This document shows, one piece after another, positions 22,433 to 29,230 of a DNA stretch of 64,000 nucleotides (positions are counted from its first letter, which is position 1; each line of letters opens with the position of its first letter). A program made the position numbers and the translations under genes. Origin of the DNA: Pseudomonadota bacterium (GTDB lineage: Bacteria > Pseudomonadota > Gammaproteobacteria > Steroidobacterales > GCA-2729495); assembly GCA_963205295.1 (NCBI GenBank), contig CAUJIY010000096.1:1-64000 (forward strand), read 5' to 3'. The notes beneath the pieces are model-generated. The model was not told where the DNA came from. It did no database searches and was given only the letters and a program-made list of their open reading frames with translations.

Positions 22433-24165
22433 GGGGCGTTGGCTGCAGTCAGGGCCGGGCCGAAGGCGGTGCCCGCGGGCGCCAGGCGGTCCGGGGCGAT
22501 GGCGAGGATGCGCATCGCGCCCTCGACGACCTTCGAGAACACGGGGGCCGCCACGTCACCGCCGTAGTAGTGCCCGGCACGCGGTTCGTCGACGATCACG
22601 ACGACCGCGAGCCGCGGACGCGACACCGGCGCCACGCCGGCGAACACCGCGGTGTAGCGTTCCTCGGAGTAGCCGCCGACGTCGAACTTGCGCGCCGTGC
22701 CGGTCTTGCCGGCGACGCGGTAGCCGGCCACGGCGGCGCGCATGCCGGTGCCGCCCGGGCCGACGACCTGCTCGAGCATGGCGACTACGGCACGGGCCGT
22801 GTCCGCCTCGATCACCTTGCGGCCGATCGGCGAGCGCTCGACGCGCAGCAACGACGCCGGCCGCATGACGCCGTCGGCGGCAAGCACGGCGTAGGTCTGG
22901 GCGAGCTGCAGCGGCGTCACCGACAGGCCATAGCCGTAGGCGAGCGTTGCCTTGGCGATCGGTCGCCAGTTCTCGTAGTGGCTGAGCAGGCCCGCCGCCT
23001 CACCGGGAAAGCCGCTCGACGTCGGCCGCCCGAGGCCGAAGCGGTTGAGCACGTTCCACAGCTGCTCGGAGGGCACCGACATGGCGAGCTTGACGGCGCC
23101 GACGTTGCTCGAGCGGGCGAGCAGCGTCGCCAGGTCGATGGCGCCGAGGTTGTGCTTGTCCTCGATGACCTTGTTGCCGACCTGGATCATCCCGGGCGAG
23201 GTGTCCACGCGGCTGTCCGCGTGCCACTGCCCGCTCTCGAGCGCGGCAGCGACCACCAGCGGCTTGAGGCTCGAGCCCGGCTCGAACAGATCCGTGATGG
23301 CGCGGTTGCGAAAGCGACCCGGCGCGTACTGCGCACGGTCGTTCGGGTTGTACGAGGGCTGGTTCACCATCGCCAGCACTTCGCCGGTTTCGGCGTCGAT
23401 GACGATGGCCGAGGCCGAAAGGGCACGGTTCTGCTGGACCGCGGCCTTCAGCTCGCGGTAGGCGAGGTACTGGATGCGCAGGTCGATCGAGGCGGTGACC
23501 TGGCGGCCGGGGCTCGGCAGTTCGAGCCGCTCGACGTCCTCGACGACGCGCCCGAGCCGGTCGCGCAGCACGAGCTTGCGCCCCGCACGCCCGCGCAGCC
23601 ACTCGTCGAACTCGAGCTCCATGCCCTCCTGGCCCTCGTCGTCGATGTTGGTGAAACCGACGAGGTGGCCGGTGACCTCACCGGCCGGGTAGTAGCGGCG
23701 GTACTCGCGCAGCACGTGCACGCCGGGGATGCCGCGGTCGAGCACCGCGCGCGCATCGGCCGGATTCATGTGCCGCTGCAGGTACATGAAGTCCTTGTCG
23801 ACGTTGCGGGCGACCTGCTGCTCGAGTGCGCGCCGCTCGAGCCCGAGCGCGCGGGCAAGCTCGGGAATCTGCTCGGGCGCCTGCGCGAGTTCCTGCGGGC
23901 TGAACCACAGGCTGTCGACGGGCATCGAGGCGGCCAGCGGCTCGCCGTTGCGGTCGGTGATCACGCCGCGATTGGCCGAGAGGCGCGCGGTGCGCACGTG
24001 GCGCGCATCGGCCTGGCTGATGAGGAAATCCTTGTTGAACACCTGCAGGTAGGTGGCCCGCGCCACCAGCACGACGCCGAACAGCGCCACCAGCACGCTG
24101 GCGAAGATCCAGCGCAGCCGCATACCGGCGGCTCCGTCGCGCTGCCGGCGCTCGGGCTCGTTCAC
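22429..24165 (-). CDS. ftsI: Septal peptidoglycan transpeptidase FtsI (PBP3)
   Basis: Class B penicillin-binding protein that cross-links septal peptidoglycan with FtsW. About 578 residues from GTG 24165, which couples to the ftsL stop as GTGA; ATG 24123 is an alternative. One membrane anchor lies near residues 17-37, then the pedestal domain (SANRGVITDRNG). The transpeptidase motifs are SxxK in EPGSSLKP, SxN in LARSSNVGAV and KTG in VAGKTGTARK. Confidence 0.96.
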   Translation of the reverse strand: MNEPERRQRDGAAGMRLRWIFASVLVALFGVVLVARATYLQVFNKDFLISQADARHVRTARLSANRGVITDRNGEPLAASMPVDSLWFSPQELAQAPEQIPELARALGLERRALEQQVARNVDKDFMYLQRHMNPADARAVLDRGIPGVHVLREYRRYYPAGEVTGHLVGFTNIDDEGQEGMELEFDEWLRGRAGRKLVLRDRLGRVVEDVERLELPSPGRQVTASIDLRIQYLAYRELKAAVQQNRALSASAIVIDAETGEVLAMVNQPSYNPNDRAQYAPGRFRNRAITDLFEPGSSLKPLVVAAALESGQWHADSRVDTSPGMIQVGNKVIEDKHNLGAIDLATLLARSSNVGAVKLAMSVPSEQLWNVLNRFGLGRPTSSGFPGEAAGLLSHYENWRPIAKATLAYGYGLSVTPLQLAQTYAVLAADGVMRPASLLRVERSPIGRKVIEADTARAVVAMLEQVVGPGGTGMRAAVAGYRVAGKTGTARKFDVGGYSEERYTAVFAGVAPVSRPRLAVVVIVDEPRAGHYYGGDVAAPVFSKVVEGAMRILAIAPDRLAPAGTAFGPALTAANAP

Positions 24166-24452
24166 GGGCGCGCCTCCGGCACCACCAGGCGCAGCTCGGC
24201 CGGCACGGGACTGCGCATGCCCATCTGGCCACGCGCGAGCTGCTCGACGCGCGCGTGCGTCGACCAGGTGCTCTGCTCGATCTGCAGGCGGCTCCAGTCG
24301 ACCTCGAGGCGGTCGCGCTCCGCAGTGAGCACCTGCAGCTCGGTGAACAGCCGGCGGTTCTCGTGCTTGGCGTAGACCGCAGCGACGGCGCTCGTCATGA
24401 CGGTGACGACCAGGATCAGGAACGGCAGGTGGCGGCGCAGCTGCGGGTTCAT
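24162..24452 (-). CDS. ftsL: Cell division protein FtsL
   Basis: Small bitopic divisome protein (96 residues) that pairs with FtsB through a periplasmic coiled coil. A membrane segment spans about residues 8-28 (LPFLILVVTVMTSAVAAVYA), followed by a leucine-rich heptad-like stretch with LFTELQVLTAERDRLEVDW. Sequence conservation is low in this family, so the call relies on size, topology and position between rsmH and ftsI. It overlaps both genes by 4 bp. Confidence 0.92.
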   Translation of the reverse strand: MNPQLRRHLPFLILVVTVMTSAVAAVYAKHENRRLFTELQVLTAERDRLEVDWSRLQIEQSTWSTHARVEQLARGQMGMRSPVPAELRLVVPEARP

Positions 24453-25378
24453 GCGAGCTTCTCCGCCACGCGCAGCACGGCGCTGCGCGAGCGCGGGTTG
24501 CGGGCAATTTCGTCGTCACCCGGATGGATCGCCCCGCCGACCAGGCGCAGCCGCGGCCGGGCCGAGGCCGGCACCACCGGCAGCGCGGCGAGGCGCGGAT
24601 CGACCCGGCTCGCATCGCGCATGAAGCGCTTGACGATGCGGTCCTCGAGCGAGTGGAAGCTCACCACGCAGAGCCGCCCACCGGCGGTGAGCACCTCGAG
24701 CGCCTGCGCGAGCGCGGCCTCGATCTCCTCGAGCTCGCGGTTGACAAACAGGCGGATCGCCTGGAACACGCGCGTCGCCGGATGCCGGCCGGGGCGCCCG
24801 CGCCCGGCGGCCGCGGCAACCACCGCGGCCAGATCCGTCGTGGTGAGGATCGGTTGCGCAGTACGACGGCGCACGATCGCACGTGCGATGCGCGCGGCGG
24901 CCGGCTCCTCGCCGAACCGGCGGAACACAGCGGTGATTTCGCGCTCGTCGGCCCTGCCGAGCCACTCGGCCGCCGAAGGCGAGCTGGCCGGGTCCATGCG
25001 CATGTCGAGCGGGCCGTCGTGCTGGAAGCTGAAGCCGCGCGCGGGCGCGTCGAACTGCGGCGAGGAGACGCCGAGGTCGAAAAGGATGCCATCCACGTGC
25101 TGCACGCCCTGCACTTCGAGAATCCGCCGCAACTGTCCGAATCTTTCTTGTTGTATGGCGAAGCGCGGGTCCGCTGCCTGCAGCTCGCGCGCCACCATCA
25201 CCGCCTCGGGATCGCGGTCCAGGGCGAGCAACCGCCCACCCGGACCGAGAGCCGCGAGGATCCGCCGGCTGTGTCCGCCCCGGCCGAACGTTGCATCCAC
25301 GTAGCTGCCATCGCGCCTGATGGCGAGCCCACGCAGCGCCTCGTCGAGGAGCACCGGAACATGACTGTCCACCTCCAA
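24449..25378 (-). CDS. rsmH: 16S rRNA (cytosine(1402)-N4)-methyltransferase RsmH
   Basis: SAM-dependent methyltransferase acting on C1402 in the 16S rRNA decoding region. 309 residues. The N-terminal HVPVLLDEAL is typical, followed by the SAM loop VDATFGRGGHSR, the IDGILFDLGVSSPQ motif and GGRLCVVSFHSLEDRIVKRF. It is the second gene of the dcw operon, 58 bp after mraZ, and overlaps ftsL by 4 bp. Its partner for the same nucleotide, rsmI, lies elsewhere in this window. Confidence 0.97.
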   Translation of the reverse strand: MEVDSHVPVLLDEALRGLAIRRDGSYVDATFGRGGHSRRILAALGPGGRLLALDRDPEAVMVARELQAADPRFAIQQERFGQLRRILEVQGVQHVDGILFDLGVSSPQFDAPARGFSFQHDGPLDMRMDPASSPSAAEWLGRADEREITAVFRRFGEEPAAARIARAIVRRRTAQPILTTTDLAAVVAAAAGRGRPGRHPATRVFQAIRLFVNRELEEIEAALAQALEVLTAGGRLCVVSFHSLEDRIVKRFMRDASRVDPRLAALPVVPASARPRLRLVGGAIHPGDDEIARNPRSRSAVLRVAEKLA

Positions 25379-25436
25379 CCCCCAGCGTCACCGTGGTGAG
25401 CCGCGACTCACCTGCCAGCGAGGCTGCCGGTACCGC

Positions 25437-25916
25437 TCAGAAGGACAGCTGCTCGAGGTCGGCCGGTAGCGCGATACCGTCGTCGGTGTCGTCCGCCAGC
25501 CAGCTCGCCCGGGTCTCGTTCCAGCGCGCCTCGTCCCACAATTCAAACTTGCTGCCCTGCCCGAACAGGATCGCCTGCCGGTCCAGGGACGCGAATTCAC
25601 GCAGCTCACGCGGGATCAGGATCCGGCCGTGGCTGTCGAGATCGAGCTCCGAGGCATAGCCCACCATCAGCCGCTGCAGGCGCCGCGACTTGCGGTTCAG
25701 CGATGGCAGCCGCATCAGCTTGCGCTCGATCTCCTCCCAGTCCGGGAGCGGGTAGATCAGCAGGCAATGGTCGGGGTCGACCGTGCAGACCAGGCGGCCC
25801 TCGCAGCGCGCGGCCAGCCGGTCACGGTACCGGGCTGGGAACGCCAGCCGGCCCTTGGCATCCAGAGTGATTTTGGTCGCCCCACGAAACACGGTGGACC
25901 GGGCACGAAGGCCCAT
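25437..25916 (-). CDS. mraZ: Transcriptional regulator MraZ
   Basis: AbrB-like ring-forming DNA-binding protein that represses the dcw promoter. 159 residues from ATG 25916, with two tandem SpoVT/AbrB-like repeats: FRGATKITLDAKGRLAFPAR near residues 10-29 and ASELDLDSHGRILIPRELR near 90-110. The ATG is preceded by GGGAGG at a short spacing of 2 nt. A GTG at 25892 would give the more common family start (V)FRGA but has no ribosome site. Three 10-bp repeats just upstream look like its own operator. Confidence 0.94.
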   Translation of the reverse strand: MGLRARSTVFRGATKITLDAKGRLAFPARYRDRLAARCEGRLVCTVDPDHCLLIYPLPDWEEIERKLMRLPSLNRKSRRLQRLMVGYASELDLDSHGRILIPRELREFASLDRQAILFGQGSKFELWDEARWNETRASWLADDTDDGIALPADLEQLSF

Positions 25917-25946
25917 TTCCTCCCACTTTCTACCACCTTCGGCCAC
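25917..25946 (-). promoter_or_regulatory. MraZ-type operator: three 10-bp direct repeats
   Basis: Read on the coding strand the 30 bases before the mraZ ATG are three consecutive decamers, GTGGCCGAAG, GTGGTAGAAA and GTGGGAGGAA. The GTGG cores are spaced exactly 10 bp apart. Known MraZ sites are TGGGN-like direct repeats with 5-nt spacers, which is the same period. The block starts inside the -10 element and runs through the ribosome site, so MraZ bound here could block both transcription and leader clearance. Identification as the MraZ box is inferred from spacing and position. Confidence 0.75.
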
Positions 25947-25973
25947 TATAGGTTTGTGGCCCCGAAGCGTCAA
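25945..25973 (-). promoter_or_regulatory. Sigma-70 promoter of the dcw operon (Pmra)
   Basis: On the minus strand TTGACG (25968-25973) and TATAGT (25945-25950) are separated by exactly 17 bp. This gives five of six consensus bases at each element. Transcription would start near 25938, giving a leader of about 20 nt that consists almost entirely of the MraZ-type repeats. It is the best sigma-70 promoter noticed in the window and would drive the roughly 17.5-kb mraZ-to-ftsZ run. Confidence 0.8.
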
Positions 25974-26273
25974 CCGCTTTCGTGAAATTTTTTCTTGTGC
26001 GGACAGCGAGTTAGCGGCGCGTCTGACATCGCCCACTGAGCACTCGAACGCAGTGAAAATGAAATCAGGAGGTTAGGAGATTTTTCTGCGAATCAGCATC
26101 GCATGGACACCAGATTCCAGGTGCTGGAACTTCGGCAATTCGCTGAAACGAACTGAACTGGTGGAAAGCCCGCGCCTCTTTCGCGAGCCGCAGCAGATTC
26201 AGCAGCTCATCGAGGCACTGGCGCAACTCCAGCAGCACGGATGCGCGGTCGCGGCTGCCGCTGGTTCTGACGA
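25974..26273. other. Intergenic stretch between the dcw promoter and the PEP-CTERM gene
   Basis: No supported gene. The part near 25974-26085 is visibly richer in A/T than its surroundings and contains a strong AGGAGG-like sequence near 26068 on the plus strand with no usable start codon after it. From about 26100 to 26270 the plus strand has an open frame reading TELVESPRLFREP and then a Gln/Leu-rich helix-like stretch. It lacks an ATG and ends inside the neighbouring gene, so it may be a gene remnant (see findings). Confidence 0.5.
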
Positions 26274-27065
26274 TCAGTGCCGGCGCCGCGCGGTCCGGGC
26301 GCCCGCTACCCGCCGTTTCAGCCTCGCGCCCAGCGCAATCAGTCCCGAGCCGAACAGCCACATTGCGCCCGGCGCCGGAACCTCACCGATATCGCCGGGG
26401 CGCACAGCCCACGCGTAGAGTCTGATGTCGACGCTTTTGACGCCGGCGCCCTGGCGGCCGGTCTCGAACAAGAAATCCCACGCGAGATCGGCATTGTTCA
26501 GGTAGGTCGTGCCCGACCAGTAGAAGTTGGGCTGGAGATTGGAGAACGGACCGGTGTTGGTCAGGCCCCAGCCCGCCTGCGGGCCCGAGCAACTGTCGGC
26601 TGTACTCAACAGGGGATCGCAGTAGCCCTTGTTGTCGAGGGTGTTGTAGAAGAGATGCGCCATCTCACTGCCCGTCGCTCCCGCATAGGCCGTGCCCTGC
26701 TCGCTCTGGTTGTAATCGTCATCCGTGCTGCCGTTGTAGCTCCTCATGTAGTCAAAGCTGCTGCCGTTCAACGGACCCACCGTCGGCAGCCGCCAGTCGC
26801 TCACCCCGAGATGGTTCGCACCGTTCATCGCCGCGATCCACTCGATCGCCTTATCCCAGGTCATCCTGCCGTTGGCATTGATCCCGGTGACGCCGAAGTC
26901 ATTGGTATCGGCCAGATTGGCGTCCGCCTGCCAGGTGATATCCAGCACCGTGTCGTAGTACGCCTGACCCGCCAGCCGGCTCAGCAGCGCCGCATTCGCC
27001 GAACCTGCCAGCAGCGCCGATAGCGCCAATCCCCAGAAAACCCGGTACCGGCACGGAATCCACAC
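26274..27065 (-). CDS. PEP-CTERM sorted exported protein with DUF1566/Lcl-type domain
   Basis: Predicted secreted surface protein of about 263 residues. The N-terminus has a signal peptide (FWGLALSALLAGSANA, about residues 11-26). The centre has marks of the DUF1566/Lcl C-terminal domain: the SDWRLPTVG segment, YWSGTTY and a final YAWAVRPG. The C-terminus is a PEP-CTERM-type sorting signal: VPAPGAMWLFGSG, a hydrophobic stretch, then LKRR. Such proteins are processed by an exosortase, none of which is in this window. The start at 27065 is a GTG with GGAG only 3 nt upstream, so the exact start is uncertain. Base composition is less extreme and Asn/Ser/Tyr content higher than in the neighbours, consistent with an accessory gene. 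The ligand or role is unknown. Confidence 0.8.
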   Translation of the reverse strand: MWIPCRYRVFWGLALSALLAGSANAALLSRLAGQAYYDTVLDITWQADANLADTNDFGVTGINANGRMTWDKAIEWIAAMNGANHLGVSDWRLPTVGPLNGSSFDYMRSYNGSTDDDYNQSEQGTAYAGATGSEMAHLFYNTLDNKGYCDPLLSTADSCSGPQAGWGLTNTGPFSNLQPNFYWSGTTYLNNADLAWDFLFETGRQGAGVKSVDIRLYAWAVRPGDIGEVPAPGAMWLFGSGLIALGARLKRRVAGARTARRRH

Positions 27066-27076
27066 GGACTCCGTGT
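27062..27076. promoter_or_regulatory. 15-bp palindrome upstream of the toxin-antitoxin pair
   Basis: ACACGGA-C-TCCGTGT is a perfect 7+1+7 inverted repeat ending 12 bp before the antitoxin ATG at 27089 and covering the start codon of the divergent PEP-CTERM gene. Antitoxins of VapB type repress their own operon by binding such palindromes, so this is a likely operator. Any effect on the divergent gene is inference. Confidence 0.55.
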
Positions 27077-27088
27077 TATTGTCGGCGC

Positions 27089-27331
27089 ATGAAGAATGTC
27101 ACGGTCACCCTCGACGAGAAGACCGCGGCGTGGGCGAGGATCCATGCCGCCCGGCGCGGCATGAGCCTGTCACGGTTCCTCGGGGAACTGCTCCATACCA
27201 GGATGCGCGAGGCGCACGATTACGATCGCGCGATGCGGCGCTACCTGGCACGTGCGCCAGCCCTCATCGACGACAGCGGCCAGACCTATCCCGAGCGGCA
27301 TGAATTGCATGACCGGCCCGGTCTTCGTTGA
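27089..27331 (+). CDS. VapB-type antitoxin (ribbon-helix-helix-like)
   Basis: Small protein of 80 residues. The N-terminus KNVTVTLDEKTAAWARIHAA, followed by RGMSLSRFLGELL, reads as a ribbon-helix-helix DNA-binding unit (one strand, then two helices). The C-terminal half is polar and probably folds on the toxin. It overlaps the downstream PIN-domain gene by 23 bp, the usual antitoxin-first order of type II toxin-antitoxin operons. Assignment to a precise VapB subfamily is not possible by eye. Confidence 0.75.
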   Translation: MKNVTVTLDEKTAAWARIHAARRGMSLSRFLGELLHTRMREAHDYDRAMRRYLARAPALIDDSGQTYPERHELHDRPGLR

Positions 27332-27827
27332 CACCAACGTATTCGTGTACGCCCGGGACTCGTCGCAGGCGACGAAGCAGCCCCTCGCCATGGAACACCT
27401 GGCTGTACTCTGGCGGGAGGAGCGCGGACGCATCAGCACCCAGGTCCTGAGCGAACTGTATGTCACCCTGACCCGCAAGCTGCGCCCCGGGATGCGGCCG
27501 GACGAAGCCTGGGACGACATCCAGGCGCTCGTGAGCTGGAGTCCACAGCCGATCGACAGCGAGCTGCTGCTTCTGGCACGCGAAATCGAGGGCCGCTATC
27601 GGCTGAACTGGTGGGACAGCATGATCGTCGCGGCCGCCCAGGTGCAGGACTGCGCGACACTGCTGTCGGAGGATTTCCAGGACGGGATGTGCTTCGGCAG
27701 CGTGCGGGTACACAAACCCTTCACGCCGCGGATGGCCGAGGAGTCTGGCGACTACACCACCGGCATCGCCCGCCGCCATCGCCGACCCGGGCGGCCCCGG
27801 CGTGGTGCCACCGGCGCAGGTTCCTGA
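27309..27827 (+). CDS. VapC-type PIN domain ribonuclease toxin
   Basis: PIN-domain protein expected to cleave RNA when free of its antitoxin. Acidic metal-binding residues are visible: Asp in VFVDTNVFVYARD at the N-terminus, Glu in VLSELYVTL, Asp in WWDSMIVAAA and Asp in LLSEDFQDG. The PIN core ends near residue 140. About 30 more residues (RRHRRPGRPRRGATGAGS at the end) form a basic tail that most VapC proteins lack. ATG 27309 was used; ATG 27300 in the same frame is equally possible. Both lie inside the antitoxin gene, consistent with coupling. Confidence 0.82.
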   Translation: MTGPVFVDTNVFVYARDSSQATKQPLAMEHLAVLWREERGRISTQVLSELYVTLTRKLRPGMRPDEAWDDIQALVSWSPQPIDSELLLLAREIEGRYRLNWWDSMIVAAAQVQDCATLLSEDFQDGMCFGSVRVHKPFTPRMAEESGDYTTGIARRHRRPGRPRRGATGAGS

Positions 27828-27930
27828 AAGGGCCTGCCGGGGCAAGGGTAGCGACATCGATCGGCGTCCGATCGCGGCTGCAGCCGCGCCGACGGGTGGC
27901 TTCGATCAGGCGCAGGTGCGGGAACAGAAA

Positions 27931-28303
27931 AGTTGGAGCCGGCCGGTAAGCCGGGTTCTGTCGAGGGCGATCATCCATCTGGGACCGCTGTCACCAGCGG
28001 CCTCGAGCGACCTACCCGGAAGCCCGCGGGGCGACGGTGCGACAACCGTTGCCGGCGGCCGCTGCTTCCCTATTTGGTCTTGCTCCAGGTGGGGTTTTCC
28101 GTGCCGCGGCGTGTTACCACCCGCGCGGTGCGCTCTTACCGCACCTTTTCACCCTTACCGCAGGCCCGAAGACCCGAGGCGGTATATTTTCTGTGGCACT
28201 TTCCGTGGGCTCGCGCCCCCCAGGCGTTACCTGGCACCTTGCCCGCCGGAGCCCGGACTTTCCTCCCGCGGGTTACCCCGCGCGCGATCGCCTGGCCGGC
28301 TCC
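27931..28303 (-). ncRNA. rnpB: RNase P RNA (M1 RNA), bacterial type A
   Basis: Catalytic RNA of RNase P, which matures tRNA 5' ends. On the minus strand the two ends form a 10-bp P1 stem, GGAGCCGGCC (28294-28303) with GGCCGGCTCC (27935-27944). The signature GAGGAAAGTCCGGGCT follows about 40 nt after the 5' end. AGAACCCGGCTTA lies just before the 3' arm of P1. A CTTTTCT run follows at the 3' side and may be the terminator. The length of about 370 nt is normal. It lies between rsmI and the toxin-antitoxin pair, the frequent rsmI-rnpB association in gammaproteobacteria. Ends are set from the P1 stem and may be off by a few bases. Confidence 0.95.
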
Positions 28304-28339
28304 AGCGCGCACGGTATTCCAATGCAGCCGGGCCCGCAA

Positions 28340-29230
28340 TCACTCCGCGCCGCCGCCCCTCGGTGCGGTAACCAGGCGATAAGCGTCGCGCCGTGATGCC
28401 CCGGTGATCTTTGCAGCCAGTGTGGCCGCCTGGCCCGGGGGCAACTCGGCAGCCAGCACCGCGACGACGCGTTCCAGTTCCGCCACATTGCCCGCCACCG
28501 CAGGCGCACCGCCGACCACCAGGGTGAACTCGCCGCGCTCGCCACCGGGGTCGGCGGCGAGCGCGCAGGCGATTTCGGCGAGCGTGCCGTGGTAGCTGGT
28601 CTCGTGCAGCTTGGTCAGCTCGCGCGCGACGAACGCGGGGCGGTCGGCACCGAAGACGTCCTGCAGATCGGCGAGGCACTCGCGCACGCGGTGGACCGCT
28701 TCGTAGAACACCTGCGTGTCCGGCTGCTGGCGCAGGGCCTGCAGCCGGGCGCGCCGCGCCGCGGGCTTCGCCGGCAGGAAACCCTCGAAGCGGAAGCGAT
28801 CGGTCGGCAGGCCTGCGACGGAGAGCGCTGCGACGGCGGCACAGCAGCCGGGTACGGCGATTACAGCGAGGCCGCGCGCGCGGGCCTGCGCCACCAGGCG
28901 GTAGCCCGGGTCGCTGATGAGCGGGGTGCCCGCGTCGCTCACCAGCGCGACGGAGCCGCCGGCGGCGATGCGGTCGAGGAGCGGTGTGACCCGCCCGGCC
29001 TCGTTGTGCTCGTGCAGGGAGGTGAGCGGCGTGCTCACGCCGAGGCTCGCCAGCAGGCGGCCGCTGCGGCGGGTGTCTTCCGCAGCAATCACGTCGACCG
29101 CGCGCAGGATGGCCGCAGCGCGCGAACTGATATCATCGAGATTGCCGATCGGGGTGGCGACGATATAAAGCGCCGCGGCGGCAACCTCGGGTGCCCGGCT
29201 GCTATCGTTGTTGTCTCCGGATGGTTTCAT
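28340..29230 (-). CDS. rsmI: 16S rRNA (cytidine(1402)-2'-O)-methyltransferase RsmI
   Basis: Tetrapyrrole-methylase-fold SAM enzyme that 2'-O-methylates C1402 of 16S rRNA, the same base modified by RsmH. About 296 residues from ATG 29230. Motifs are YIVATPIGNLDDIS, AAEDTRRSGRLL, the HEHNE segment, LVSDAGTPLISDPGY and RELTKLHETSYHGTL. Upstream in-frame sequence is Arg/Pro-rich shadow. Its first codons overlap the start of the divergent lpoA-like gene by 10 bp. rnpB follows 36 bp downstream. Confidence 0.95.
   Translation of the reverse strand: MKPSGDNNDSSRAPEVAAAALYIVATPIGNLDDISSRAAAILRAVDVIAAEDTRRSGRLLASLGVSTPLTSLHEHNEAGRVTPLLDRIAAGGSVALVSDAGTPLISDPGYRLVAQARARGLAVIAVPGCCAAVAALSVAGLPTDRFRFEGFLPAKPAARRARLQALRQQPDTQVFYEAVHRVRECLADLQDVFGADRPAFVARELTKLHETSYHGTLAEIACALAADPGGERGEFTLVVGGAPAVAGNVAELERVVAVLAAELPPGQAATLAAKITGASRRDAYRLVTAPRGGGAE

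Noticed and set aside
26065-26361. Second PEP-CTERM protein on the minus strand ending IAEVPAPGIW
   Set aside because: The VPAPG phrase is followed by polar residues rather than a membrane stretch, there is no signal peptide, and most of the frame overlaps the 3' end of the real PEP-CTERM gene.
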